Source: Glandiceps talaboti
Lineage: Eukaryota; Hemichordata; Enteropneusta; Spengelidae
Length of the DNA: 64,000 bases
Direction: 5' to 3'
Assembly (NCBI RefSeq): GCF_964340395.1
Contig: NC_135562.1
Span: 10,894,134 to 10,958,133 of the forward strand
Below the pieces are notes generated by a model. It was given only the letters and a program-made list of their open reading frames with translations. It did not search any database and was not told where the DNA came from. Of this stretch, positions 11,300-23,157 are shown piece by piece (the stretch's first letter is position 1; each line of letters starts with the position of its first letter). The position numbers were made by a program, and so were the translations under genes.

Positions 11300-13490
11300 T
11301 TCATTCATTGATCATTTCTCTAATGTCTATTATCAGGATCATCAAAGTTCATGAACATGATATTTGTGAGGGTGACCTTTTTTGTTTCTCATCTCCAGTG
11401 GAATAGTCAGGCGGGGCAGGCGGGCGAAATAAAAAAAAGGGGCAAGGAAAAAAATAAGCATTTTTTCAGTTCTATTCTCTGTCCTTTCTGTCCTGTCAGT
11501 CTCTCTACAACTTCTTTTCTCTTCTCTTTATTGAATTCCTTGTTACAGGTCTCTTTCCTTCATTTTAGCAAGGTTGACAAGTCCGTAGAACAACTTTGTA
11601 AGGAGATGAATACTTATCATCCTTGTGTATCTGTAGCCATGAACTTTTGTATGATTTTATCAGGAGTACTAATACATTCGTCCTATTAATCAAAGTGGCA
11701 TTGACATCGCTAACAATTTTTTCAAGCTTCCAATTTGAACTTCAGTATGTAACTTTTTGAGGAATGCAGTATGACTTTTGCCAATTTTAAGCATAATTTT
11801 GAAAATGATAGAAATATTCTGAGCTATTATTACATTGCAGCAAAATGTACCACACGACGGCATTAATTTCGAGCCCTGTCCCTCATCAAACCTCAACGAC
11901 TTCAGCCATGAAAGACACATGCTGCTCCAACGTAACAAAGGCCGGGGTGGGGGGTAAACGGCAGTATTCTGCCAAGGTTTCCAACAAGTGGGGACAAATG
12001 CCCCTTGGTTGCAAAAAGTGGGGTCATTTGACAGGGAGTGGGGTCAATTATTATTGTCTATGAAATATTCATATATATTACCTCAGACCACTATAGAGAC
12101 ACTGTGGTCTTAGACATTCCATTACACATAGACTATTACCTAACAACATAAAAAAATTCCATACACCTTAAAAAAAGAAGGCAATTAAGATCATGTAATT
12201 TTAAGCCATTTCTACAGAGTATATTATATATTGTTTAGAAAGATTGGACAGCCAGGTAGTCACAATTTTTAATCTGAATATCAATGAATAGCAGTGCTCA
12301 AATTTATAATTCCTTTTTATTTCAGACAAGGACAAAGAACAACTTCAAAATAAGTCACAGGGAACATATGATTGAATAAAATGAGAAATCCTAATCTTGC
12401 AACCACTTGTTTCATTTGTAGAACTGTTAGTACACTGCTGTGTTTTAATATCATTCCCTCTTCCAATTTATGACGAGGTTAAGAAAAACCAAGTTGACGT
12501 TTTGAAGAAAACAAATCCCTGACTTTAAAAAGTACCAAATGTGAACGAAAAACTTACAAATAATACAGTCAAACAAACTTTGAATAATTTATTTTTTATT
12601 AATTACCGTTACTATCTGTGTATCATGATTTGGTCCTGCTATCAAATTAGAGCATTAGTTACATACTGTAAACTTGATACCAGAAGCTGACATTATGAGG
12701 TGTCCTTGAAACTCAGAAATCTTTAACTAAAACTATCAACAACGTCAAAGTTAGGATGCTTTGTAAATACCACTGTAATTATTTTCTGATTTGCATGTAC
12801 AAGTTCATTCTTCATGTCTGACGGCGCACATGCATCGGCCGTCTATATGGCCATGTCAGTGATCACGCATTGATTCAGTCAGTGCCCAACAATCACGTGT
12901 GTCACTGTCAACATCATGCAACACGATCCCCTAACACAGCTTTTTCGGAATCAAAATACACATGTACTCATTTTGTTTCCATTAATCTAACCCATCAACA
13001 AATGAAAATCACAACCTGTCCCATAAATGTGGTTTACCAAGGCTTCTGAGCTGTGGCAGATAGATGTTCCGATTTCCGGTATCAAGTTCAGTGTTTCGCA
13101 CATGTCAGTGAGTAGGTCAGAGGTCGCGACAGTGACAGTAGACAAAACATGTGACGAGAGACGTCCATTTCGACGTCTCATCTCAGAGACTCCCGCTAAT
13201 GTTTCAATTTGTAGATTGAGTTTATCAAAGTTGATCTTTTTGTGGCGTTTTTTATGTTAACAATAGAACTGTGCGTTGTCACTGTATCTTATATGAGTGT
13301 CAACAAGACTTTCCCTTACGGAGTCAGTATACTTCTTGTGGGATTGACGTCAGGGCCTGGCCCTGGACTTAGATAATTTTGATGTCTGCCATAAAATGAA
13401 TGCGCCAAAGCGACGCAATGTGGGAAAATTATTGCGTTAAGTAGAAGTATTAAATAAATAAATCGAGCCGTATTCACCACATCAAATTTT
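11300..13490. other. No recognisable gene
   Basis: Unique-looking AT-rich sequence. Open frames up to 112 codons occur, with partly overlapping frames on both strands, and none shows a domain. A short hairpin with CAGACCAC and GTGGTCTTAG lies near 12,085-12,115. A G-rich tract (about 11,940-12,055) contains four spaced GTGGGG words. Nothing else could be assigned. Confidence 0.4.
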
Positions 13491-13904
13491 CAATCAGATT
13501 ATCACTAGCTGTATTTCCATTATGAGCACAAAAATATGGCTTGTAGTGATGTAAAGTACAGTTGTCAATGTTTGCATGGTGTCAAAGGTCACACAGTCGC
13601 ATGAAATATATCGTTTCATTCAACCAATGTGACTAAGAACACAATATGTCATAGAAACTCTCAAGCTGGCAACTAACAACTAAATAATACACACACGTTC
13701 TGATAGGGACATGCCGCACAGAATAAATCACACAATGTTTTTTTTTATGATATTCAAAAAACACAACGATTTTTTATGATATTCAAAAAAGTAATTAGAA
13801 ACATGTTGGTGTTGATATGCTGTGTTCTCTCGTTGATTTTTAAGGAGAGTTAAAAACCATCTTTAAACTTAGTAAATTTTCGTTACTCAACTAACAGTTA
13901 CAAC

Positions 13905-14315
13905 GCTTGACAGCCAACGAAAACGTTTTCCCTTCTTATCACAATCATTTATATAGCATCCATATCCAGTGTAAAATAACACTGGTTCAATTACAAGACT
14001 ACCATGTGGCATTTCCAACTGTAGTCAATTTATAAATAATGTTGTCAGCTAACAACGTAATGAGAGTGTCCCAACTGTAATTATCTATAACTGTAACTGA
14101 GATGTCCATGTCTTATGACATCTATGTTGAGTATCTTGTGGTTTTATGACAAATGTTTGAATTGCACTGGGATCACTACAGATTGCTTACATTTCTTGAG
14201 TGGGTTTATTTAGAGAAGCCTCACTGGACTGATAAACATTATACATTTACACTTGACATGGATGGTATAAACAATTGTGATAAGCATAGACAACGCTTTA
14301 GTTGGGGTGTTCAGT
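13905..14315. mobile_element. Palindromic MITE-like block within repeat A
   Basis: The ends are inverted relative to each other: AACGTTTTCCCTTCTTATCA with ATCATTTATATAGCATCCAT at the left, and ATGGATGGTATAAACAATTG with TGATAAGCATAGACAACGCT at the right. The partner at about 38,275-38,715 keeps the same structure. The end motif is close to CCAACnAAAnCGTT. No open frame is conserved between the two copies. Confidence 0.6.
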
Positions 14316-14334
14316 GTTGTAATAGGAATTTACG

Positions 14335-14490
14335 AGAGTCCCAATTCCCTTCTACAACAATGTTCGATCAACTGTATCTCTTGGCCAGTCTCAAGCTGTG
14401 CTAAAACTACCTACTAGCAGCAAGATTCTCTGTTGATCCCAGTGTAATCTTTCATTCCTTGATGTTTATTTAGTGTACAATTCACCAGTG
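14335..14490. repeat. Local inverted repeat, left half
   Basis: CTCAAGCTGTGCTAAAACTA and TGTAATCTTTCATTCC pair with TAGTTTTAGCACAGCTTGAG and GAGTGAAAGATTACACTG near 14,710-14,790. It lies in the part of repeat A that has no counterpart in B, so it belongs to a later insertion of about 1.5 kb. Confidence 0.75.
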
Positions 14491-14699
14491 GAGTTTTAAG
14501 TAGAGTCTTCATTTTACATTATGGGATATCTAATCTGGTATAATGAACAAAGTTGCAATGTTGTAATGTGTTCTAGTTACTAATTTAACATCAAATGTTG
14601 GAGTTGTTTGTTTACCATCTGAGTGAAGTGAGTGAGTGTATGTGCCAGTGTCATATGATCTGTGGAGTGACAAGGCAGCCTTAGTCTTATCAACAACTT

Positions 14700-14835
14700 G
14701 TTTACATTTAAACATCAGAGAGTGAAAGATTACACTGTCATCAAAAGAGAAACTTGCTGAAAGTAGTTAGTTTTAGCACAGCTTGAGACAGGCTTAGGGA
14801 TACAGTTGGTAGAAGATCGTTGTAAAGTGGGAACA
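14700..14835. repeat. Local inverted repeat, right half
   Basis: Reverse-complement partner of 14,335-14,490 across a loop of about 210 bp. GGGATACAGTTGGTAGAAGA pairs imperfectly with the region around TTCGATCAACTGTATCTC. Confidence 0.75.
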
Positions 14836-14839
14836 CTCA

Positions 14840-15840
14840 ATGAAGTTCAAAGACACAAACTCACAGATCAACCACCACTAAAGTGTACCTTTGATTACTA
14901 TAACTCAGTTTTCTTTTGTTTAATTCAAAGTTGGAACATTTTGCGCATACTGATAGAAAAACAAGATTTAAACAGATATCACCATTAACAGTTTAATATG
15001 CAGAAACGAGGTCATATTAATTAGCCTTCTGCTCGGCATAATCAAAGATCACACAACTTATTTTGTCTTTGTGTGATCGCATCCGTAAAGCATTATCCCT
15101 CCGACACAAGTCATCCATCAAATGACCACCCCCGAGTCTTTCTTGTATATCTTCTTCGAGTAAAGTATTGGGTGTTACAACGCCATCATGCGGACCATCG
15201 TTTGCATTTTTGTCTGACTACAACTTGCATCTAGGATTGATTGAATACAATCCGATCCTGTCAGCAAACCTACAAGAATCAGATACTGACTGGGACACCA
15301 AGAGTCTCACCAAGATGGATCCCAGTAGTATAAAATGTACAAGGGATTCACACTTGAACATTGGCCATTAAAATATTGAAACCCTGTTGCAATTGATTGT
15401 CATGGTATTTGCCAATACAAAGACATATATAGTGAGTCTGGAACTCTTGACGGTACTATCCAACTTATTTGAGGATATAGAGAAATACAAAATAATTTGA
15501 AGACGTTTTTCGATATTGTACAGACGGATTAAGTGATGTTATTAAATTCCAGGCAATTATTACAACGAGCGACAAGCAAGGATTTACTTGTCACAAAGAG
15601 GGAAATAAATAAATGATTTGGAATAATAGCACTGGGCTAAGCATATTGGAACTACTGAGACTCGTTTTGCATTGTTTGACATGAACAGATTTTATGTCTA
15701 CATGCAAGCAAGGATTAAAACTAGGAAATGTTAATACAAGTATCTGTAGTTGAAACATGCTGTGCTACGTATCATTAATCCAATTTATTTCTTTACTTTC
15801 CCTGTTTGTAACAAGTTCCACTTGTAAATGTTTGCTTGTT
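14840..15840. other. No recognisable gene (unpaired insertion in repeat A)
   Basis: Sequence present in repeat A but absent from its partner B. I see no motif, tandem repeat or conserved frame. It is inferred to be the body of an unclassified insertion together with the inverted repeat just upstream. Confidence 0.4.
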
Positions 15841-16419
15841 GCTAGTTGTGCCCTGGGAATATCCATGGACATCAACCCACAACCCTTCTATTAACCTACC
15901 AACCTTTCTATTATCTTGGTACTTTAATAAAGGGACTGTGATAGAGGAACTGTGATCAAGGGACTGTGATAGAGGATCTGTAACAGAAGGACTGTGATAG
16001 AGGAGCTGTGATCCAACCAGCAAAGAAAGTGTTCAACGTCATTATCAACGTTCGCCCCTCTCAAACAAAGACCATAAAACAGAACGAATGTGGTTACCCT
16101 TGCATTAATTTGTACAAAAACTAAATTTATAGAAACATTTTTGGTTTTTTTAATGAGGAACACATTTTAATGCTGGTTATTTTTCTTCTTTTCTTTTTCT
16201 TCTGTCCCCTTTTCTTTCATGTATATTGTTGTAGCATATTTCTTTTGTTTATCCAATATAAATTAAACATTTTGAAATAAAAAAATGTTTCTAAAGCAGT
16301 AAAGGATGGCCATTCCATCTTCCCATATGAGTAGTATCGTCTTTGTTATCAATTCTCTGTACTACATACAATAACTGACCTCCCTATCCAGTTTTATTTA
16401 CATGCACAATGAGAACCTT

Positions 16420-16481
16420 TGTCTCTCTCTGTCTCCCTCTCTGTCTTTGTCTCTCTCCCTGTCTCTGTCTTCCTCTCTGTC

Positions 16482-16519
<38 letters not shown>
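16420..16519 (+). repeat. CT-rich and (GTCT)n microsatellite
   Basis: CTCTCTCTGTCTCC-type sequence passing into about nine GTCT units. The flanking sequence matches the flank of the 34,100-34,250 tract in reverse, but the repeat strand is the same in both places rather than mirrored. Confidence 0.95.
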
Positions 16520-16614
16520 CATCTAGTGCAAGATATGGGGTTGAATTGGTTTTATTTTTTTCTCTCCGCTACGTAGCGAAGGGTAGCGAAGGTAGCGAGA
16601 TTCAAAACTTACTC

Positions 16615-16955
16615 TTTTACATTCAGACACATTTTAGGAATCTACATTATACATCAGACTGTATTACCGTCATGTTTTTTGCACAAAATAAATGGTGTAC
16701 ATCGTGTTACCCGTGTTTTATTTCTGCACTCCTTTTTTGGCCGTGGAAGTACACCGACCGAGTCACCACTTGCGTTACAAACAGACAACCGTGATCCCAC
16801 TTGTTCAAATTCTAAACGTACCCTTTTACATTCCAACACATTCAATGATTATACATTGAATATACTGTATTACGGTTACACTAAATGGTGTACATCGTGT
16901 TACAACCGCGCTGTATCTCTGCACTAATTTTCTCCATGGAAGTACACTGCATGAG
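16615..16955 (+). repeat. Two-copy tandem duplication, about 195-200 bp period
   Basis: AAATGGTGTACATCGTGTTAC occurs at about 16,690 and again at about 16,884. In both places it is preceded by a TTTTACATTC...ACACATT block and followed by TCTGCACT and GGAAGTACAC. The copies have diverged by many substitutions and small indels. Confidence 0.75.
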
Positions 16956-17399
16956 TAAACAGGCCTTGCGTTGCGTTGCGTACACATGCAGAGTCTGGTT
17001 ACGTGTACGTTGCGTTGTACATGTTGTATTCATCCTAGAAGTCAGAGGTCAGAGGTCGAGATAAAAGCCAGCTCCATTCTCCAGCTGCATCGTCATTTTG
17101 TCCCCGGGTTTTAGCTCTCTACTATATCATCGTAAGTACTTTTTTATATTTCTCTTTTCGTTTACACGTAAGTATGTACGTTATGTTCTACTTACGCTCT
17201 CCCAGCCCATCTCTCCACTATTTCTGTACTAAAAATTACAGTTTGTTGCTTGACACATCTTCAACACCAGTCAAATAAAAGCTATGTCTTTGTTGAGACT
17301 TGACCTGTCAGTTTTACAACTTATGCATACCATCTTATTATCTGATAACGCTATTTTTATGGGGGCCCGTTCTGGTCACAATTATCATGATTATGTAGA

Positions 17400-17692
17400 A
17401 ATAATAAAACTACTGCTGTAATTAATATTATGTATTCCTTGAATTATTTAAATGTGTTTTGATTAATTGTATGCACTGTTATGTTGTCTACAATTGATTT
17501 TATGTATTCCTTGAATTATTTTAATGTGTTTTTGATTAATTTTATGTAGTCTTGAATTAATTTTATGTATTCCTGGAATTAATTTTATGTATGTGTCGAA
17601 TTATTTTTATGTATGTGCCGAATTATTTTTATTTATGTCCCGAATTAATTTTGTGTATGTGCTGAATTAATTTTGTGTATGTCCCGATTTAA
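17400..17692 (+). repeat. Left arm array of about 20-bp units
   Basis: At least a dozen degenerate copies of a unit like GAATTATTTTTATGTATG with a variable GTGCC, GTCCC or TTCCT link. The mirrored array fills the right arm. Arms made of short tandem repeats are the hallmark of foldback elements. Confidence 0.85.
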
Positions 17693-17694
17693 TT

Positions 17695-17940
17695 TTGCCC
17701 CTACAAATACAATCCTTTGCGCAAGATTTCTTATTCAAAATGGCGGCCCGCAGTGATGCTCAGCGGGTTGTCATTCGAGAAAGAAATCAAGGAGGATTCT
17801 ACCAATTTTTGCTCAATTTAAAATCAGTTGTTCGAGTTTTTCTGTCTCCCCTGAATTTAGGATCGACAGACGATCTATATGAAGTTAAGTTTCGAATGTT
17901 TGATGCCACGGGACTTTGTCTTTGCTTTTGGATGACTTAG
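17695..17940 (+). pseudogene. Possible N-terminal remnant of integrase-like transposase
   Basis: Open from MPLQIQ; the plausible original start is the internal methionine of MAARSDAQRVV, because the bases before it belong to the terminal repeat. It reads through LLNLKSVVRVFLS and DDLYEVKFRMF before stopping. I do not recognise a domain in this part. Its position just inside the terminal repeat of an element that also encodes an integrase-family helix-turn-helix suggests it is the first part of the same protein. The next segment is inverted relative to it, so no intact gene exists here. Confidence 0.4.
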
Positions 17941-18033
17941 CGAGAGAAGGGCCCAATCCAACGGGACTACCTTCCCATATTATACAAATAACATGTAACA
18001 TCGATACAACTTGGACCTGGACGAAGGTGCCTT

Positions 18034-18165
18034 TCGTCTTCGCTGAATAGTCGAAACACTCACTTGAAGCATATCAGCAATTTTCTGCCATGGGTAGAAG
18101 AGGGAACGCAAGTGTTCCAATTGGTGTTTTGAAATTTCCAAGCGCCTTTGTCCAGGTCCATGTTG
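18034..18165 (-). pseudogene. Helix-turn-helix fragment of integrase-type transposase
   Basis: Minus-strand frame reading QRRLEISKHQLEHLRSLF, then WQKIADMLQVSVSTIQRRR. This matches from memory the conserved pattern G(R)xRLxIxxxQLxxLRSLxFxWxxIAxMLxVSxxTIxRRR that precedes the rve-type catalytic core in a transposon family common in fish, cnidarian and mollusc genomes. The catalytic domain itself is absent. The open frame runs upstream only through the A-rich simple repeat (encoding FCFVLF), which is not part of the protein. Orientation is opposite to the N-terminal remnant at 17,695-17,940. Confidence 0.65.
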
Positions 18166-18195
18166 TATCACAGGGGACCCAGGAACCGTGTGACA

Positions 18196-18345
18196 AACAA
18201 AACAAAACAAAACAAAACAAAACAAAACAAATAAATAAAAAAATAAATAAATAAATAAACTACCAAATAAATGACAAATGAACAAGCAAACGAACGATAA
18301 GTATAGGGACAAATAGAATAATTAAATAAACCAGCAAATAAACAG
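18196..18345 (+). repeat. (AAACA)n and (AAAT)n simple repeat
   Basis: Six or more AAACA units followed by AATA/AAAT units and degenerate A-rich sequence, inside the transposon centre. Confidence 0.9.
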
Positions 18346-18507
18346 ATACTCATGGGGGTATACTAGATATGGTTTTTTCTATACCCATCACTATTTGTAT
18401 AGAAAAAAAACATATCTAGTATACCTGCCGAGCACCGTGCACCACTCTGAGCTGTGGGCCGCCATTTTGAATAAGATATCTTGCGCAAAGGATTGTAGGG
18501 GCAAAAT

Positions 18508-18890
18508 TAATTTGACACATACACAAAAGTAATTCAGCACATACATAAAATCAATTCGGGACATACACAAATTTAATTCGTGACATACACAAAATTAATT
18601 CAGGACATACACAAAATTAATTCACGACATGAATAAAAATAATTCGGCACATACATAAAAATAATTCGGGACATACATAAAAGTAATTCGGCACATACAT
18701 AAAAATAATTCGGGACATAAATAAAATTAATTCAGGGCATACATAAATTAATTCTAGACTACATGAAATTAATTCCAGGAATACATGAAATTAATTCAAG
18801 GAATACATAAAATTAATTAAAGACTACATAAAATTAAGACCGGTACATAAAATTAATCAAAAGACATTTAAGTAATTCAAGGAATGCATA
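18508..18890 (-). repeat. Right arm array of about 20-bp units
   Basis: Mirror of the left arm: repeated (A)CATACATAAAATTAATTC-type units with GGG, GGC or AGG variants. It is longer than the left array by several units, showing independent unit gain or loss after the arms formed. Confidence 0.85.
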
Positions 18891-19578
18891 ATATTAATTA
18901 CAGCAGTAGTTTTATTATTTCTACATAAGTGTGACCAGAACGGGCCCCATACTATTTTCGTATTCGTAAGAGCAAATGTATTATTGCCATTGGTTGCAAG
19001 TAAATGCGTTAGTGACATCACTGCTGATGGGTATGACGCACAGCGTCACATGTTGAGTGGTCAGTTCAGTTTATTTGTTTCGCATTTGTTTGGTTATCAG
19101 TTTATAAAATCACATTTTCCTCGCGAAGAATAAAAAAATCAAAATCATGAATTAAAGTGGAACACAGTTCCAGGAAATACAGTCATCGCCTTGTACAGTG
19201 AGTTTTATCTGCAGACAGAGTCACTTCTTCACATTACTTCACTCGAATTACCAAGAAAATATGTGGTAAAAACTTGTTCGTGTCGAGTTATATCATTGTC
19301 ACCTAGGAGTTGTGAAATTAACTCCCATTGTCTGACCTGCTCAATCAGCATTGCCACACAATGGAATGGGGGGGGGGGGGGCAACTTATCAAGGAAACAG
19401 CTGTTTAGATTGTTTGTCACTCAATTTATGTGAACAACCCAAACCCGAGAAACTCGGAATGTTTAGATTTTAGTGATTACTTGTCAATGACTCGCCTCTA
19501 GATCTCCACACTAAAAGATACAGTCAGTCATACCAGCAAAAATTGGGCTCATGCCCATGGAGTCATAACTATTTTTTT

Positions 19579-19925
19579 GTGAGAATAGAATTTCATAGCG
19601 TACATTGATTATGTTTAAAAGAATATTGATGGCTGATTTTTTTTATGGGTAATGATATGGGGAGATGCTGGTGGGTAAGTGTCCTTTACCCTAAATACCA
19701 GTACCTGCATAAATTAAAAGACAACAGAAATGTACACATAGTTCATTGTCTTAGTATTGATCTCATATATGCACCAAGATACTTTGTTGCCTTTGCTTAG
19801 ACAATGGTAAAAAGGTAAACATATACTGTAGGTCAGCATGAGAGGGTGTCATCTGGAACCAGGTAGTGTTCACATTGACTTTTTACTCTAGGACAAGACC
19901 AGGCTGTAGCCTAAACCAGCTTCTC
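19579..19925 (+). repeat. Direct duplication, copy 1
   Basis: Shares GTGAnAATnGnATTTCATAG, TTAGACAATGG, ACTGTAGGT, GTCATCTGG and CTCTAGGACAAGACCAGGC in the same order with 20,479-20,890, offset 900 to 960 bp. The copies differ by many substitutions. Not recognised as a known element. Confidence 0.75.
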
Positions 19926-20478
19926 ACCTTGGACAAAATCTTATGCGTCCCAGGACAATTAACTGTTCACACTTGTTTTGTTTTTTTGGACCAGGGCCTG
20001 GCCATACACAAAATGTTAAATGTGAACAGCCTAATTAATGTTCCACAATATCCAGGTGACAATACTGGTCCATGGTACAGACTGTTCACTCTCTAGAACT
20101 CACGTTGCAAGGCAATCACTTTATTACCAGGGCTTGTCTCTCCTTTTAATTTCCTTGTGTACGAAATTAATTGAAACACTTTGGTGACCTGGCATGGTAT
20201 TATTGTCCTCAAAATAATCGCAATCGTATGTAGACTAGTGTGTAAGCTATAATGTTAAAAATTACAAAGCCTATGACCAATTGACAGTTTTTCATAACAT
20301 TGAAATGGATTTTTTTATTAGCCATGGCAATAGTTTATGCATTGATGCTATTTCATTGTATATTAAGTACGTTGAGTTAATTAGGCTGTTGATATTACTA
20401 AAAATCCTGGCCGTGGCCTGGTCCCAGGAAACAAATTAATCCAGAATTAACTTTTGGTATGTGTTCACATCAACTTAT

Positions 20479-20890
20479 GTGACAATGGCACTTCATAGTG
20501 TACATTAATTATGTTGAAGAGAATATACATGGGTTGACTGGTTATGGGTAATAATATGGCAGGACAGTAGTCGGACTGTATAGTAACTAAGTAACTGTTT
20601 TCATTATGACCCTTGTACCATGCATTTCAAAACCATGATATGGTTCCTTCCTCAGTCACTTGATTGTATTACCAATAATGTTTATGATTCTCTATAGAGA
20701 ATAGATCCATGATCAGAACAATACCTATGTGGTAATCCTCTTTGTTGCCTTCACTTAGACAATGGCAACAAAGTCAACATGTACTGTAGGTAGCATGCGA
20801 GGGCGTCATCTGGGACAAGGTATGCGTTCACATTGGCTTTTTTGCTCTAGGACAAGACCAGGCCAGTGCCAAACCAGGGCTATAGAATAC
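20479..20890 (+). repeat. Direct duplication, copy 2
   Basis: Second copy of the unit at 19,579. A piece of its upstream part (AAACCATGATATGGTTCCTTCC, one word) has a relative at about 27,390-27,450, so parts of the unit are dispersed. Confidence 0.75.
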
Positions 20891-21059
20891 TTAGTAATGT
20901 TGTTGGGTAGTACATCCCAACCATTTAGAGTAAGATCAACTTGCAACTGACTTGCAGCACTTGGTATTTACAAAGTAAACTCTTTTGTCTGCCATGTGTC
21001 TTGTGAACAGGCTGTGATTTGATACTTTTGTAAGAGATACCACATATACAAATGTAGGC

Positions 21060-21600
21060 ATTGTCATTTTTAGTCCCCGTCAGACAAAGTCCGGATTGGG
21101 GAGTTATGAATTGGGTTCCGTCCGTGTGTGCGTGTATCCGCACCCATTTCTCAGACATGGCTGGACCGATTCGTCTCAAACTTGGTACAAGGACAACAAA
21201 GTATGACGTACATATGCATGTAAATTAATTTTGTGATACGATCCAATATGTCTGACAGGCGGCCATTTTGTCACAATTTCATTTGTCTGTCTGGAATATG
21301 TCCGGAGCCATTTCTCAGACATGGCTTTGCCGATTTGTCTCAAACTTGATACACTATGACATACGTTATACTTCCATGGACATACATACACGTCAATTTG
21401 TTTTGTGATACAATCCCATATGGCCGACAGGTGGCCATTTTGTGATTTGTTTGTTTTGCTTTCCAGAGCCATGGCTTGACTGATTTGTCTCAAACTCACT
21501 ACAAGGACAACACACTACTGCATACATATGCACATCAATTTATTTTGTGATATGATCCAATATGGCCAACTTGCGGACATTTTGTTTGCACCACAACCTA
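21060..21600 (+). repeat. Dispersed repeat S, tandem-like cluster of three units
   Basis: Starts CCCCGTCAGACAAAGTCCGG, then three partial units each with CATTTCTCAGACATGGCT, TGTCTCAAACTTG, ACAAGGACAACA, CATATGCA, TTTTGTGATACGATCC and GGCCATTTTG. The same words recur at 22,450, 23,475 and 24,565. The repeat can be read as overlapping open frames (SLRQIxxAMxxK on the minus strand), but it shows no coding conservation. Confidence 0.8.
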
Positions 21601-21889
21601 TCCGCCAAAAACACCCAAATGAACCTGCGGGACTATATCATTATACAATGTCTTGTTTGCTTATGATATGTGTTCCTTGTTTGCTTTTTTGGCAGACTAG
21701 TTGATTAAATTAAATATTTGTAATTATTTATGACATTCCAGTTTAATGTTACTCATCATGGCAGCAGGCTTGTAAATTATGAACAATAAATGTGCAGTAA
21801 TTTTCTGATGACATGCATAGATTGCCATTTTTCAACTAAGTATACAATAATATAGCATTTTCTTGTTTTTCCTCTTGTTATCCACTCAG

Positions 21890-22319
21890 GATCTACACTG
21901 TCAGGTATGCCTAAGAGGTCAAAACTTCAAGATGGACATTATCAAGGCTGATGGAAGAATACAAAACCTTAAGAAAAGCCATGATGCTTTGGTGAATATC
22001 CATATTTCAAAAGATATGAAGTACCTAGAAGAAAATGTGATAATGACATTGTTGTGTGCCAAGTTAACATATGTTGGGGAACAATGTTTATTTTTTTCCA
22101 TCAATCATGCACTTGTCAACATGCCCAAGAGGTTTAATTACATCGAGGTTATATTTCAAAGAGCGCTCGAAGATCATAGAATTGCAATTGATGAGGAAGA
22201 TGAGGAGACAAAAGAGGGCACAAGTTTTATCCATCAGATATCAGGAGAAAAGATGCTCTGTCTATTTCTGAAGAGGCATTTGCAGCTGTTGCCCTTCATG
22301 AATGGATGGCCTGTCTTGC
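21890..22319 (+). CDS. Candidate exon 1 of unrecognised spliced gene
   Basis: Bounded by a strong acceptor (pyrimidine-rich tract ending TCCACTCAG) and a consensus donor (TTGC|GTAAGT). The most protein-like reading starts in one frame (KYLEENVIMTLLCAKLTYVG, then FNYIEVIFQRALEDHRIAID). It moves to another frame after a run around 22,210, giving RRKDALSISEEAFAAVALHE and WMACL up to the donor. A single-base indel there would explain this and suggests a decaying gene or an assembly error. An in-frame ATG is not secure. No known domain recognised. Confidence 0.4.
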
Positions 22320-22429
22320 GTAAGTATTTATATTTTCTTTTCTTACTTTCTTACTTACGTTTGTAGCACATTCATAAAGAAAACACACCAACTTGTGTCT
22401 ACAGACCTGCTGCAACCTTTGATATTTTT

Positions 22430-22800
22430 TTTGGGGGGGGGGGGGGGGGGGGGGTTGGATTATAGATTGGGTTCTGTCCGTGTGTGTGGGTCCGACCGGA
22501 GTCATTCATGGACATTCATGGACCAATTATTTTCAATCTTAGTCTATGGATAATAAACGATGTCATACATAAGCACGTTAATTTGTTTAGGGATATTATG
22601 CAATTTAGCCGATTAAGAGCCATTTTTGGGTCAAAAAATGTGAATTTTTGGTCAAAAATCTTGATCTCCAAAACTACTGGGCAGATTGACCTGATATTTG
22701 GTAGGAATATTCTCAGAATTGTTCTTCTGCAACATTTGGCCCTAGCAACAGTGACCATGCCCATAGCAACAACTAAGTGGTAGTATGTTTTGGTCTAACA
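22430..22800 (+). repeat. Dispersed repeat S copy with poly-G start
   Basis: A run of about 20 G (22,433-22,454), then GATTGGGTTCTGTCCGTGTG and a diverged S unit (CATACATAAGCACGTTAATT). It continues into a longer tail with AAAACTACTGGGCAGATTGA that recurs near 25,080. It lies in the intron between candidate exons 1 and 2. Confidence 0.7.
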
Positions 22801-23157
22801 ACAACATCATTAGGTAGGCAAGTGAGTAAACATTCAAAAAATGTTTGCAAGTACAACCTTTGGGAATTTTTAAATAGGGGATGTTTATTGTGCTTTGATT
22901 TTAAAAGGTGTAAATTTAAAATGTTAACAATTAACACAGGTATTAAGTTCAACTCATACAGGAACGTTCACCATGCGCTGATTGTGCCATTACCTTACAT
23001 TGTTGTGTTACACTTGAAAGCTCTATATCATTCTCTTAAATTGCAAACATAGGTGCCTTACAGAGGAGAGCTATATGAGGAAGTATGCACATTTTTCATT
23101 TTTCCTTTCCTCAATATGAGGGTATTTAATATAGTTGTACTGATTCTGTTTTTTCAG

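Larger units (their letters stand above)
13500..16600. repeat. Inverted repeat A (partner of B at 34-39 kb)
   Basis: From about 13,500 to 14,312 this is the reverse complement of about 38,275-39,065 (shared words include GTTAGTTGCCAGCTTGAGAG and AAGCGTTGTAACTGTTAG on the other copy). After a 1.5-kb interruption (about 14,313-15,842), 15,843-16,420 matches 37,780-38,265. The end at 16,520-16,600 matches 34,020-34,095 (GGGTTGAATTGG..., CGCTACGTAGCGAAGGGTAG). Together they describe one element or duplicated segment present twice in opposite orientation, about 21 kb apart, with different later insertions in each copy. No transposase is visible. Confidence 0.85.
17358..18951. mobile_element. Foldback-like DNA transposon with integrase-family remnants
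   Basis: Both ends carry the inverted terminus TATGGGG(G)CCCGTTCTGGTC, and the element is flanked by a perfect 7-bp direct repeat, CTATTTT at 17,351-17,357 and 18,952-18,958. Each arm is an array of short degenerate units of the type GAATTAATTTTATGTATG (about 17,400-17,692 and 18,508-18,890), mirrored between arms. Inside the arms a second inverted block (CTTTGCGCAAGATTTCTTATTC, split by one small indel) brackets the centre. The centre holds two coding remnants in opposite orientation and an A-rich simple repeat. This is a non-autonomous, rearranged derivative. The family resembles eukaryotic transposons encoding an integrase-type (rve-fold) transposase; the clade name is uncertain. Confidence 0.8.
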
